Shown: positions 18,343 through 27,116 of the stretch, piece after piece
How positions within the stretch are numbered: the stretch's first letter is position 1
Layout of the letters: every line of letters starts with the position of its first letter
NCBI GenBank assembly: GCA_964392615.1
Contig: CAYMRB010000004.1
Span: 1 to 63,591 of the forward strand
Direction: 5' to 3'
Source: CAYMRB01 sp964392615
Lineage (GTDB): Bacteria > Planctomycetota > UBA8108
DNA length: 63,591 nucleotides
The notes under the pieces: model-generated
What the model was told of the DNA's origin: nothing
The model's database searches: none
Seen by the model: the letters and a program-made list of their open reading frames with translations, nothing else
Translations under genes and position numbers: made by a program

Positions 18343-18585
18343 ATGACGACAGAGCCCGAGCGCCACGACGAGCCCGAGCCGACCGCCGACCCGTCGGACG
18401 ATCCGTACTCGTTCTCGAGCCAGGCCGAGGCCGAGGCGCCCGGCATCCTGCGCGAGTTCGTCGATTTCCTGCGCGACAACAAGAAGTGGTGGCTGATCCC
18501 GATCGTCGTCGTGCTCCTCTTGGTGGGCGTGCTGGTGGTGCTCGGCGGAACAGCGGTCGCACCGTTCATCTACACGCTGTTTTGA
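18343..18585 (+). CDS. DUF5989 small membrane protein
   Basis: 80 aa. Soluble acidic N-terminus (TEPERHDEPEPTADPSDDP), then the short conserved part ILREFVDFLRDNKKWWLIPI leading into one hydrophobic segment (IVVVLLLVGVLVVLGG). The family DUF5989 is regularly found next to SxtJ genes, as here. Start ATG at 18343 is 29 bp after the SxtJ stop. Function unknown; a small membrane subunit or adaptor for the carbamoyltransferase system is the likely idea. Confidence 0.82.
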   Translation: MTTEPERHDEPEPTADPSDDPYSFSSQAEAEAPGILREFVDFLRDNKKWWLIPIVVVLLLVGVLVVLGGTAVAPFIYTLF

Positions 18586-18621
18586 TTCGGGCCCCGCCCG
18601 ATCATCGCTGAGGTCGAGAAC

Positions 18622-19761
18622 GTGCAGAAGCGCTCCAAGCGTCGACTCTTCCGTCTGGCCGCGCTGGCCCTCGCGGTCGCCGTTACCGTCGTGTTGATCG
18701 AGGGGCTCGCAGCGGTCGCTCTCCACGTGCTGCCGGAGGTCGACGACATCGCGCCGCAGGAGCTGCGCGATCGCGTCGTGCTGACCGGGCGCGCGTGCCA
18801 GACGCGGCCGGATCCGTGGCTGCAGTACCGGGTCGAGCCGTCGCAGAAGTCGCGCTACGCCAACGTCAACCGCCTGGGCCTGCGCGGGCCTGAAACGACG
18901 CAGCAGCCCGCGAGCGACACGGTGCGCGTCGTGATCACCGGCGGGTCGGTGACGTGGGGGTACACGTCGCGGTCCGACGACGACACGATCGCCGCGTATC
19001 TCGAGCAGCACCTGGAGGCGAATGCGGCGCGCAGCGAGCTACTGCGCGGCAAGAAGGTCGAGGTGCTCAACGCCGGCGTGCCGGCGTACGTGTCGTGGCA
19101 GGAGGCGCTCTACTACGATCTCCACCTGCGGCGCCTCGGCGCGTCGATCATCGTGGCGCTCGACGGAACGAACGACGCGTACGCGGGCATGCGAACGGGT
19201 CAGGCCGGCGTGCCGATGCGCTACGACCTGACTCGGCAGGCGTACCGCGATCGCCGACCGAGCCTGCTCGGCGCGATCGGCTCGTGGGCGTCGGCGCGGC
19301 TCGAGCGCATGAAGTTCATGCGGCTCGTCCGTCGAGTCAATCCGCCGTCGATCGACGACCTCGCCGTTGCCGATCCTGCCGCCGTCGCGATTGAGCACCG
19401 CGCCGCGTTGACGCATCTCGTCGACGTCGCGGCAAAGGAGGGAGCACGCGTGCTTGTCGCGCTGCAGCCGATGGCGGTGCTCCCCGGCGCCAAGGAGCTG
19501 ACGGAGTTCGAGACGCAAGCGCTCGAGTGCCAGCGCGCGAGGATCGTCGGCAGCGGCGACTACTTCACGAAGTGCTACGAGGCGTTCCGCAGGGAGCTAG
19601 CCGAGCTCGAGAAGCAGCGTCCCGACGCGCGCGTCTTCGACGCGACCGGCATCTACGCGCAGGAGAAGGGCATCATCTTCATCGACGACTGCCACTTGAC
19701 GCCGGAGGGCAGGCAGATCCTGGCGCGGGCGATCGGGGAGCAGCTCATCGCGGCGTGGTGA
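18622..19761 (+). CDS. membrane-anchored SGNH/GDSL-type hydrolase
   Basis: 379 aa, GTG start at 18622. A basic start (QKRSKRRLFR) and one membrane anchor (about residues 11-32) put the enzyme on the outer face of the inner membrane. SGNH blocks are present: GGSVTWG with Ser109, LDGTNDAY (181-187; block III Asn184), and DDCHLTPEG with Asp355/His358 completing the triad. Enzymes of this type add or remove acyl groups on polysaccharides. As the last gene of the carbamoyltransferase/SxtJ/DUF5989 set, it probably acts on the same glycan or product. A large imperfect palindrome follows it. Confidence 0.87.
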   Translation: MQKRSKRRLFRLAALALAVAVTVVLIEGLAAVALHVLPEVDDIAPQELRDRVVLTGRACQTRPDPWLQYRVEPSQKSRYANVNRLGLRGPETTQQPASDTVRVVITGGSVTWGYTSRSDDDTIAAYLEQHLEANAARSELLRGKKVEVLNAGVPAYVSWQEALYYDLHLRRLGASIIVALDGTNDAYAGMRTGQAGVPMRYDLTRQAYRDRRPSLLGAIGSWASARLERMKFMRLVRRVNPPSIDDLAVADPAAVAIEHRAALTHLVDVAAKEGARVLVALQPMAVLPGAKELTEFETQALECQRARIVGSGDYFTKCYEAFRRELAELEKQRPDARVFDATGIYAQEKGIIFIDDCHLTPEGRQILARAIGEQLIAAW

Positions 19762-19796
19762 GACGCGATTCGATTCGAGCCAAGAGAAGAGAATTC

Positions 19797-19885
19797 ACCA
19801 CAGAGTCACGGAGCTCACAGAGAAGACCGGAGGGTCTTTCGTCTTCGCTGTCTTCTCTTCTCTGTGAGCGCTGTGGCTCTGTGGT
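19797..19885. repeat. 30-bp inverted repeat of the CACAGAG type
   Basis: Left arm 19797-19826 starts ACCACAGAGTCACGGAG; right arm 19856-19885 ends GGCTCTGTGGT. The arms match at 27 of 30 positions, with a 29-base spacer that itself holds AAGACC/GGTCTT. It lies between two convergent genes and could end transcription from both sides. Similar CACAGAG-rich intergenic palindromes occur in many high-GC environmental genomes (recalled, not checked). Confidence 0.85.
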
Positions 19886-19943
19886 TGTTCCCTCTTGGTC
19901 TTTCGGGTTCGGATTCGGCCCCGAAGACCAACACGGCGCGGGG

Positions 19944-22586
19944 TTACACCACCCGATTCCTCAGATCCGCCAGATACTGCAGCGCCTCCAGCGGCGTCAT
20001 CGAGTCGAGGTCGACGTGCTTGAGCTCCTTGAGCAGGTCCTCGTTCGCGTTGTGGAATAGGTCGAGCTGGATCATCCGCGGCTCGGATTCACCGGCTCCC
20101 TTCCCCTTGCGCGTCGACTTCGCGAGCGCCGGCTCGTCGTGGAGGTCGAGCGATTGGTTCTCGAGGTTGCCGAGGATCTCGCGCGCTCGTTCGATCACTG
20201 ACGTCGGGATGCCTGCCAACCTCGCGACGTGGATGCCGTAGCTCTTGTCCGCACCGCCCTCGACGACCTTGCGAAGGAAGATGATGTCGTCGTTCCATTC
20301 CTTCACCGCGAAGTTGAAGTTGCGGGCGACCGGGTAGTTGCGCGTGACCGTAGTCAGCTCGTGGTAGTGCGTGGCAAATAGCGTGCGCGCCTTGACGTTC
20401 TCGGCGATGTACTCGGTGATCGCCCACGCGAGGCTGACGCCGTCGAACGTGCTCGTGCCGCGGCCGACCTCGTCGAGGATGATCAGGCTGCGACTCGTCG
20501 CGTTGTTCAGGATGTTCGCCGTCTCGTTCATCTCGACCATGAAGGTCGACTGGCCGCGCGTCAGATCGTCGCTCGCGCCGACGCGTGTGAACAGTCGGTC
20601 GATGACGCCGATCTCGGCGCTCTTGGCGGGGATGAACGAGCCCGTCTGCGCCAATAGCGTCAGCAGCGCGACCTGGCGGATGTAGGTCGACTTTCCGGCC
20701 ATGTTCGGGCCGGTGATGATCATGATGTTCGCGTCGTCGTCGAGATCGATCGAGTTCGGGATGAACGGCTCGGTCGTCGCGACCTGCTCGACTACGGGGT
20801 GACGGCCGTCCTCGATGGCAAGCCGCGTGCCCGCGTTGATCGTCGGCCGGGCGTACCCTCTCTCGTACGCGAGCGTCGCGAAGGTGACGAGCACGTCGAG
20901 CTCGGCAATCGCGTCGGCGGTCGCCTGCAGCTCGGCAATGTGCTCGGCGCACAGGTCTCGCAGGCCCGCGAACAGGTCGTACTCGAGCTCGACGGCGCGG
21001 TCTCGAGCGTGCAGGACCTTGCTCTCGTATTCCTTTAGATCGGGCGTGATGTACCGCTCGCAGTTCTTCAGCGTCTGCTTGCGGACGTAGTCGTCCGGCA
21101 CCTTGTCGCGGTGCGTGTTCGTCACCTCGACGTAGTATCCGAACACCTTGTTGTAGCCGACCTTCAAAGTCGGGATTCCGGTGCGCTCGGACTCGAGGCG
21201 CTGGAAGCGGGCGAACCACTGCTTGCCCTCGGTCGCGATCTCGCGCAGCTCGTCGAGCTCCTGGCTGTGGCCGGCGCGAATCATGCCGCCTTCCCGGACG
21301 GTCAACGGCGGTGCTTCGTCGAGCGCGTCCGCCAGCGTGTCGCGGACATCCTCGAGCTCGACGAAGCGAGCGACGATCTCCTCGAGAATCGCCGCGTCAC
21401 AGCTCCGCATCGCGTCGCGGACGTGCGGCAGGGTCTCGAGCGTCCGGCACAGGGCCAGCAAGTCCCGCGCGTTCGCCGTTCCGTAGCTGATTCGCGTGCA
21501 GATGCGCTCGAGGTCGTGGACCTGTCGCAGAAGTCCGTAGACCTGCTCGCGCAGGAGCGGCTCGTCGACGAAGCTCGCGACGCCGAGCTGGCGATGGACG
21601 ATCTCGTCGACGGCGGTCAGCGGCTCGAGCAGCCACTCGCGCAGCTTGCGCCCGCCGAGCGACGTTGCCGTCTTGTCGAACGACGCGAGCAGCGTTCCCT
21701 GGCGACCTCCCTCGCGCGACGAGGCGGTCAGCTCGAGCGCGCGTCGCGTCGTGCGATCGATTGGCACGATGCGGCTCTCGCGGAACGCTTCGACTTTCGT
21801 CAGGTGCGAGAGCGCCACCTTCTGCGTGTCCTGCAGATAGCGCAGGAGCCCTCCGCCGGCGCGGATGCCGAGGTCGAAGTGCTCGCAGCCGAAACCCTCG
21901 AGGCTGGTCGTCCGGAAGTGCTCTGTCAGCGTGCGTCGAGCTGTCTTGCGGTCGAACGAGGGATCGGGGAACGGCGTCAGGAACAGCTCCTCGACGAGCG
22001 CCTGTACGTCCGGAGATTGCTCGAGGTCGAACGCGAGGCTCTCCGGCAACAGGCACTCCGCCGGCGACAACCGGCCGAGCTGCGCGGCGACGGCGGCGTA
22101 CTCCGTCGACTCCCAGACCAGAAACTGGCCCGTCGTCACGTCGATCCAGGCCAGGCCGATGCCCTTCTTGCTCGGGACGAGGCTGGCGAGGTAGTTGTGC
22201 GACTTCTCGCCGATGATCTTCTCGTCGGTGATCGTGCCCGGCGAGATGACGCGGACCACGTCGCGGTCGACGATACCTTTCGCGTCGCGCGGATCCTGAA
22301 TCTGCTCGCACACAGCAACGCGCTTGCCGGCGCGCAGCAGCTTGGGGATGTACGAGTCGACGGCCTTGACCGGGATCCCGGCCATCGGGATCGGGTTGTC
22401 CTTCTCCTTCGATCGCGACGTCAACGCGATGCCGAGGATCTCCGACGCGACGTGAGCGTCGTCGAAGAACATCTCGTAGAAATCGCCCATCCGGAAGAAG
22501 AGTACAGCCTGCGGGTACTTCTCCTTCGCGGCGAAGTACTGCTGCATCATCGGCGTGTGCGTCGACGGGTCCGGCGGGCGGATCAT
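19944..22586 (-). CDS. mutS: DNA mismatch repair ATPase MutS
   Basis: Recognises mispaired bases and starts mismatch repair. Full length at 880 aa: N-terminal mismatch-binding domain (MMQQYFAAKEKYPQ, FFRMGDFYEMFFDDA with the Phe-x-Glu wedge FYE), connector and lever domains, and the ATPase with Walker A GPNMAGKS (626-633), the signature STFMVEM and Walker B ILDEVGRGTST. The C-terminus keeps a short helix-turn-helix tail (MTPLEALQYLADLRN). ATG at 22586. It lies 111 bp downstream of the MshEN gene on the same strand, so it may share its transcript; no mutL is in the window. Confidence 0.98.
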   Translation of the reverse strand: MIRPPDPSTHTPMMQQYFAAKEKYPQAVLFFRMGDFYEMFFDDAHVASEILGIALTSRSKEKDNPIPMAGIPVKAVDSYIPKLLRAGKRVAVCEQIQDPRDAKGIVDRDVVRVISPGTITDEKIIGEKSHNYLASLVPSKKGIGLAWIDVTTGQFLVWESTEYAAVAAQLGRLSPAECLLPESLAFDLEQSPDVQALVEELFLTPFPDPSFDRKTARRTLTEHFRTTSLEGFGCEHFDLGIRAGGGLLRYLQDTQKVALSHLTKVEAFRESRIVPIDRTTRRALELTASSREGGRQGTLLASFDKTATSLGGRKLREWLLEPLTAVDEIVHRQLGVASFVDEPLLREQVYGLLRQVHDLERICTRISYGTANARDLLALCRTLETLPHVRDAMRSCDAAILEEIVARFVELEDVRDTLADALDEAPPLTVREGGMIRAGHSQELDELREIATEGKQWFARFQRLESERTGIPTLKVGYNKVFGYYVEVTNTHRDKVPDDYVRKQTLKNCERYITPDLKEYESKVLHARDRAVELEYDLFAGLRDLCAEHIAELQATADAIAELDVLVTFATLAYERGYARPTINAGTRLAIEDGRHPVVEQVATTEPFIPNSIDLDDDANIMIITGPNMAGKSTYIRQVALLTLLAQTGSFIPAKSAEIGVIDRLFTRVGASDDLTRGQSTFMVEMNETANILNNATSRSLIILDEVGRGTSTFDGVSLAWAITEYIAENVKARTLFATHYHELTTVTRNYPVARNFNFAVKEWNDDIIFLRKVVEGGADKSYGIHVARLAGIPTSVIERAREILGNLENQSLDLHDEPALAKSTRKGKGAGESEPRMIQLDLFHNANEDLLKELKHVDLDSMTPLEALQYLADLRNRVV

Positions 22587-22697
22587 GAGGAGACCACGGA
22601 ATCGCGTTGTGCGAAGGAGCTCGCGTGGTCGGATTGTAGGAAGCGCCCAGGGGAAGTCAATACGGGCGGGGGCCAGGGGGCCGTCCGCAGCGGTCGG

Positions 22698-23348
22698 CTA
22701 TCCGACGGTTTCCTCGCTGTCCTCGACGCTGTCGAAGATGGAGTCCCAGGTGCTGTCGAGCGCCTCGAGGATCGCCTCGCTGCTCTCCTCGTCGAAGATC
22801 TTGGCTTTGTCCCCGCTGCCGGAGGCCTTCGGCTTGCCCGGCGCCGCGCCGCTCTTGCCGCCGTTGCGCTTGCGATCCTCCAGCGCCTGGATCTGCTCTT
22901 CGGTGAGCGGACAGACCTTGTGCAGGTACTGCTCGACCTCGGTCATCGACGAGACGTAGAGGGCGACGTTGCTGCGCGTCATCCGCGGGATCTCGGCGAG
23001 AACCTCTTCGCTCGGCACCTCCGCAACCGCCAGCAGGATCATCGCGCCGACTTTATCGAAGGGGAAGATCTTGTTTTGGTAGAGGAACTCGGCAGGGAAG
23101 CGCTCGCAGAGCTTGTCACTGACCGAGTAGTTCTCGAGGTTGATATAGGGGAGTTGATACTGCAGCACGATGGTCTTCGTGATGTCCAGATCAGTGACAC
23201 AACCCATGTCGACCAGGATCGTGCCTAGCGTCTCCCCTGTCTTGCGCTGAATACGCAGTGCCTCCTCGACGTGATCTCGCGTGACGAGACCCTGATCGAC
23301 GAGGATTTCCCCGATTCTGCGGCGTTGGATGCGATTGAACTTGCTCAT
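22698..23348 (-). CDS. stand-alone MshEN (GspE N-terminal-type) domain protein
   Basis: 216 aa from ATG 23348 (MSKFNRIQRRRIGEIL); the frame continues upstream to 23498 but without homology or signal. Residues 11-34 and 40-63 are two 24-residue motifs, each with IG/LG at positions 2-3 and Gln at 24, separated by five residues. This matches the published MshEN c-di-GMP-binding layout as I recall it; motif II has Thr instead of the leading Arg. The rest of the GspE-N fold follows (LPYINLENYSVS, RFPAEFLYQNKIFPF). No ATPase domain is present. The C-terminus is a Gly/Lys linker and a very acidic tail (DSIFDSVEDSEETVG). Likely a c-di-GMP-responsive adaptor. Confidence 0.8.
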   Translation of the reverse strand: MSKFNRIQRRRIGEILVDQGLVTRDHVEEALRIQRKTGETLGTILVDMGCVTDLDITKTIVLQYQLPYINLENYSVSDKLCERFPAEFLYQNKIFPFDKVGAMILLAVAEVPSEEVLAEIPRMTRSNVALYVSSMTEVEQYLHKVCPLTEEQIQALEDRKRNGGKSGAAPGKPKASGSGDKAKIFDEESSEAILEALDSTWDSIFDSVEDSEETVG

Positions 23349-23649
23349 GCGATACCGGGCCCCCCGTTTGGCTCGATCTTCCCTCGGAGAGTACCACCCC
23401 GCATCCGAGACCGTCAAACTGGCCCGACGGGGCAGCGCGTAGCCTCCTACGTTCCGAGAAATCGCGCACCGACGCCTCCGGTTTGCCGACCGCCGCACCC
23501 CATCCTATTCTTGCGCGGGCAGAGGTTCTTCCATGCCTCCAGTGGGAGGTAGCTCTTGGGACAGGCCACGCGAGCTGGGGCCTGGGGAGACGTCTACGCG
23601 ACGGGAACCTCGCCTTCCGAAGGTCTGAGAAGCCGGATCGAGGACGATC
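23349..23649. other. divergent intergenic region between MshEN and RsbW-like genes
   Basis: 301 bp separating leftward and rightward signalling genes. I see one plausible sigma70-type promoter on the plus strand (23483-23511), and no RNA gene or operator-like dyad that I can support. Confidence 0.4.
23483..23511 (+). promoter_or_regulatory. possible sigma70-type promoter for the RsbW-like/STAS pair
   Basis: TTGCCG (23483-23488) and TATTCT (23506-23511) with a 17-base spacer, about 140 bp before the ATG at 23650. The boxes match four of six consensus bases each, in a GC-rich setting where such matches are less frequent by chance. Prediction by eye only. Confidence 0.3.
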
Positions 23650-24177
23650 ATGTCGACGGATGTCGAAAGTCGAACCGAGGATTGCATTCGGTTCCACCGA
23701 GACCCGGGTCTGCCCGCACTTCCGGGCCGACTCGTGTTCGAGAAGGAGATCCCCAGCCATCTCGAGCTCATCACCGTGCTCGTCGTGCGGGCCGTCGACC
23801 ACTTGCTCCGCGAGGAGCTGATCGAATTCGGATTCCGGGAGAAGGCGCAGCTCGTCTTCACCGAAGCCCTGCGCAATGCGGTAGGGCACGGCAACCGAGG
23901 TGATTTCCAGCGCAAGGCCACCCTGCGGATCTACGCGAGTGACCAGCGTTGGGGGGCGATCATCGAGGACGAAGGAGAAGGCTTCGACGTCGAGCAGCGT
24001 TTCTCGTCCTCTGTCGAGGACGGGCTTTGGGGCCAATCGGGGCGCGGGTTGCGCATTCTGGGTCACTGCATGGATGTGGTGACGTTTTTCGACGGGGGCA
24101 GGTCCGTATTGCTGGAACGGCAACGGCCCGGCGGCGGAATGGAGTCGGCGAGAACCGATGGATCTGACGCAAGTTGA
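23650..24177 (+). CDS. RsbW/SpoIIAB-like serine kinase or anti-sigma ATPase
   Basis: 175 aa GHKL-fold ATPase. The N box is FTEALRNAVGHGN, G1 is DEGEGFD and G2 is GRGLRIL; these are the ATP-binding motifs of RsbW-type kinases, which bind sigma or a partner and phosphorylate a STAS protein. No membrane segment or sensor domain. The next gene, a STAS protein, overlaps its 3' end by 20 bp, which supports a switch pair. No sigma factor or PP2C phosphatase lies nearby, so the target is unknown. The C-terminal 15 residues (GGMESARTDGSDAS) are outside the fold. Confidence 0.85.
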   Translation: MSTDVESRTEDCIRFHRDPGLPALPGRLVFEKEIPSHLELITVLVVRAVDHLLREELIEFGFREKAQLVFTEALRNAVGHGNRGDFQRKATLRIYASDQRWGAIIEDEGEGFDVEQRFSSSVEDGLWGQSGRGLRILGHCMDVVTFFDGGRSVLLERQRPGGGMESARTDGSDAS

Positions 24178-24532
24178 CAATCTCAAGAGCCAGATAATCG
24201 ACGGTGTGGCGGTCCTGGGCTTCGATCGCGGCTCGATCCACGACGAGAAGGAGATCCTCCTCACCCTCGAGAGTCTGAGCCGCTACGTCGGGAGCAAGGA
24301 CGGGCTTCGCATCCTCTTCGACATGTCCAACGTGGACTACATGTCGAGCGCAGGGCTCGGCCTCCTCGTGGGCCTGCTCAAGGCCGCGCGCAAGATGAAC
24401 GGCGAGTTCAAGCTCTGCTGCCTGCAGGACGCGATTCACGAGCTGTTCGAGCTCATGCAGTTCGATCGAATCTTCGAGATCTTCCCGTCTCGAGAGAACG
24501 CTCTCGCGTCGTTTCAGCAGCTGCAGGCCTGA
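24158..24532 (+). CDS. STAS-domain anti-anti-sigma factor
   Basis: 124 aa STAS fold. VDYMSSAGLGLLVGLLKAA carries the conserved phospho-acceptor region (Ser63/Ser64). Unphosphorylated STAS proteins bind the partner kinase and release its target; the upstream RsbW-like gene, overlapping by 20 bp, is the obvious partner. Length and motif are normal for the family. It converges with uvrC, whose stop is 34 bp away. Confidence 0.9.
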   Translation: MDLTQVDNLKSQIIDGVAVLGFDRGSIHDEKEILLTLESLSRYVGSKDGLRILFDMSNVDYMSSAGLGLLVGLLKAARKMNGEFKLCCLQDAIHELFELMQFDRIFEIFPSRENALASFQQLQA

Positions 24533-24566
24533 CAGCCCGCTCTCGACGGATTGCTGACGCCGACAG

Positions 24567-26429
24567 TCAGCGACCGTCGGATGGTGTGTTGGCGTTGGTG
24601 TCGCGCGGCGCACAGAGCGCCTCCCACACCGCCTGCGCCAACCGCTCGCCGACGACCTCGGCGATATCGGCCCGTGACGCGTTGCGTATTCGCGCCAGCG
24701 TGCCGAACCGATCGAGAAGAGCCTGCTGCCGCTTCGGGCCGATGCCGGGGATGCCCTCGAGGCCCGTACGCAGCGTCGTCTTCTTGCGAAGCTCGCGGTG
24801 GTAGCGAATCGCGAAGCGATGGGCTTCATCGCGGATTCGCTGCAGATACAGCGACTCCGCGGTGTCTTGTGCCAGCGGTAGCGGATCCCGTCGATGCGGT
24901 GTGAAGACGCGCTCGGTCGTTCGCTTGCGGCGTCGTTCTTTCGCCAGCCCGACCACCGCGATCTCCTTCAGGCCCTGTTCGGCGAGTACTTCGACGGCGA
25001 CACCGAGCTGCCCCTTGCCGCCGTCGACGACGATCAGGTCGGGAAGGTCCTCCTCGGCCCGGCCGCGTTTCAGGCGACGCGTCAGGACCTCCCGCATGCA
25101 GCGGAAGTCATCGGCGCCTACGACGGTCTGGATGCGGAACTTCCGGTAGCGCTCCTTGACCGGCTTGCCGTCCTCGAACGTCACCATTGCGCCGACCGCG
25201 AGGGAGCCCTGGAAGTTCGAGATGTCGTAGCACTCGATGCGTCGTGGCAGGCGATCCATCTGCAAGAGAGAACACAGCGACGTCAGGACCGACTCGACCT
25301 GCTCCTGCTGCGTGCGGTCGATGCGGAAGCTGTTGAGAGCGTTCTTGCGGGCCAGCTCGAGCAGCGCGGCCTTGTCGCCGCGTTGCGGTAGGAGCATGCG
25401 CACTCGGCCGCCGCGGCGGTCCGTCAGCCAGGACTCCAGCATCGACCGGTCCGCGAAATCCCGGTCGCACAGTATCTCGGACGGCACAAAGCGATCCTGC
25501 ATATACGACTGGGTCAGAAAGCTCGACAGGACCTCGGCCGGCTCGAGCTCGGTCTTGAAGGTGTGACACTGCGAGTTGACGATCTTGCCCTCGCGGACGA
25601 GAAGCTCCTGGACCGCGGTGTACTCGCCCTCTTGAACCGTTGAGAACACGTCGAGATCCCCGAGGTGGAACTCCTGGGCTTTCTGCGTCTCGAAGACCTT
25701 GCGGATCGCTTGGAGTTGGTCGCGGTATCGAGCGGCCAGCTCGTAGGCGCGCTCGGCAGAGGCACGGTCCATGCGTTCCCGGATGATGCGCTCGAGCTCC
25801 TTGTTCTTGCCGCGCAGGAACAGGACGACCTGGTCGACGTCTTCGAGATACGCCTCCCGAGTGATCAAGTCGACGCACGGTGCGGTGCAGCGGTCGATCT
25901 CGTATTCGAGGCACGCCCGCTCGCGCGCCGCGAAGAATCCGTTCGTGCACGTGCGCAGCGGGAAGACCGTCTTGATCACGCGGAGCATCTCCCGGACCGC
26001 GCTCGCCGATCCATACGGGCCGAAGTACAGGTTGTCGTCCTTCTTGTAGCGACGCGTGACGAGCACGCGGGGCCACTCCTCGGACAGCGTGACCTTGATG
26101 CTCACGTACGTCTTGTCGTCCTTGAGTCGGACGTTGTAGACGGGCCGGTGCTTCTTGATCAGGTTGTTTTCGAGGATCAGCGCTTCGGCTTCCGACTCCG
26201 TGACGATGCAGTCGATGTCGGAAACCTTCTCCACGAGAAAGCGGATGAACACCCGCGTGTCCGACGAGCGCCCGAAGTAGGACCGCACGCGCGAGCGGAG
26301 GTTGACGGCCTTTCCGATGTACAGGATCCGGCTGCGGGCGTCCTTCATGATGTAGACGCCCGAGCTGGTCGGCAGCCGACGGATCTTCTCGCTGAGCTCC
26401 GCACCGGCCGACTTGTCCGTCACGATCAC
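24567..26429 (-). CDS. uvrC: excinuclease ABC subunit UvrC
   Basis: Makes the dual incision in nucleotide excision repair. 620 aa. The N-terminal GIY-YIG nuclease is visible as SSGVYIMKD and ILYIGKAVNLRSRVRSYF; a Cys-rich stretch, the UVR region, the C-terminal RNase H-like nuclease (CYDISNFQGS, LIVDGGKGQL after a small slip in spacing) and a helix-hairpin-helix tail (LEGIPGIGPKRQQALLDRFG) follow. I place the start at GTG 26429, which overlaps the trmB stop as GTGA; the frame is open further upstream but there it runs inside trmB. Confidence 0.96.
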   Translation of the reverse strand: MIVTDKSAGAELSEKIRRLPTSSGVYIMKDARSRILYIGKAVNLRSRVRSYFGRSSDTRVFIRFLVEKVSDIDCIVTESEAEALILENNLIKKHRPVYNVRLKDDKTYVSIKVTLSEEWPRVLVTRRYKKDDNLYFGPYGSASAVREMLRVIKTVFPLRTCTNGFFAARERACLEYEIDRCTAPCVDLITREAYLEDVDQVVLFLRGKNKELERIIRERMDRASAERAYELAARYRDQLQAIRKVFETQKAQEFHLGDLDVFSTVQEGEYTAVQELLVREGKIVNSQCHTFKTELEPAEVLSSFLTQSYMQDRFVPSEILCDRDFADRSMLESWLTDRRGGRVRMLLPQRGDKAALLELARKNALNSFRIDRTQQEQVESVLTSLCSLLQMDRLPRRIECYDISNFQGSLAVGAMVTFEDGKPVKERYRKFRIQTVVGADDFRCMREVLTRRLKRGRAEEDLPDLIVVDGGKGQLGVAVEVLAEQGLKEIAVVGLAKERRRKRTTERVFTPHRRDPLPLAQDTAESLYLQRIRDEAHRFAIRYHRELRKKTTLRTGLEGIPGIGPKRQQALLDRFGTLARIRNASRADIAEVVGERLAQAVWEALCAPRDTNANTPSDGR

Positions 26430-27073
26430 TCCCTCTCCGGTTCGACTCGCCGGTACTCGAGGTAGTGGATCGGCAGGCCGGCCCGCTTGAACTTGGTCTC
26501 GTACGGCGTCTCGATCGGATACAGGGGCCCCGCGGCGAAGTGACCCTCGCCCGCCTCGTTCACGAGCGACGGACAACCGTCGAGCACGCGCAGCATCTCG
26601 TGTGCGTAGTCAGGAGAGTCGGTGCGCAGCGAGTAGCGCCCGCCCGGTCGCAGCATGGCGCAAACGATCGGGTTGTTCTGCTCGCGGACGAATCGCTTCT
26701 TCCGGTGGCGCTGCTTGGGCCAGGGGTCCGGGTGGTTGAGGAAGAGGTGGTCGACGCAGCCCGGTGCGAAGAATCGACCGATGAATCGGTCGACGTTCAC
26801 GTCAAGCATGCGGATGCACTCGACCTCGGTCTTGTCGACCTTCTTGAGGAACTTGCGCACTCTCTTGGGAGAGTACTCGAAGCCGAGGTAGTTGAACTCC
26901 GGCTCTTCCTTCGCGACCTCGATCAGAAACGGCGAGTTGCCCACGCCCACCTCGACGCGGAGCGGCGCATGCCTGCCGAACACGGCGTTCCAGTCGATCG
27001 GTCCGTCGGGATATCCCGGGAGTGATTCGAACTCGAGGAGGAACGCAGAGTCGAATTCGGGGGCGGCGCGCAT
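26426..27073 (-). CDS. trmB: tRNA (guanine-N7)-methyltransferase
   Basis: Methylates G46 in the variable loop of tRNAs using SAM. 215 aa. The SAM-binding VEVGVGNSPFLIEVA, the family hallmark NHPDPWPKQRHRKKRF, and the C-terminal ETPYETKF are all present. Starts 43 bp after ispH and overlaps uvrC by four bases, so ispH-trmB-uvrC is a likely transcription unit. The N-terminus is slightly short of some homologs, but the SAM fold is complete. Confidence 0.95.
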   Translation of the reverse strand: MRAAPEFDSAFLLEFESLPGYPDGPIDWNAVFGRHAPLRVEVGVGNSPFLIEVAKEEPEFNYLGFEYSPKRVRKFLKKVDKTEVECIRMLDVNVDRFIGRFFAPGCVDHLFLNHPDPWPKQRHRKKRFVREQNNPIVCAMLRPGGRYSLRTDSPDYAHEMLRVLDGCPSLVNEAGEGHFAAGPLYPIETPYETKFKRAGLPIHYLEYRRVEPERE

Positions 27074-27116
27074 CGCCTCAAGGGTCTCAACCGAGCTATT
27101 GGATGGGACAAGACGG

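Noticed and set aside
21111..23228. Long plus-strand open frame of about 700 codons opposite mutS
   Set aside because: Low-complexity Arg/Leu/Glu-rich translation, no start signal, no family motif; it is the GC-rich mirror of mutS and the MshEN gene.
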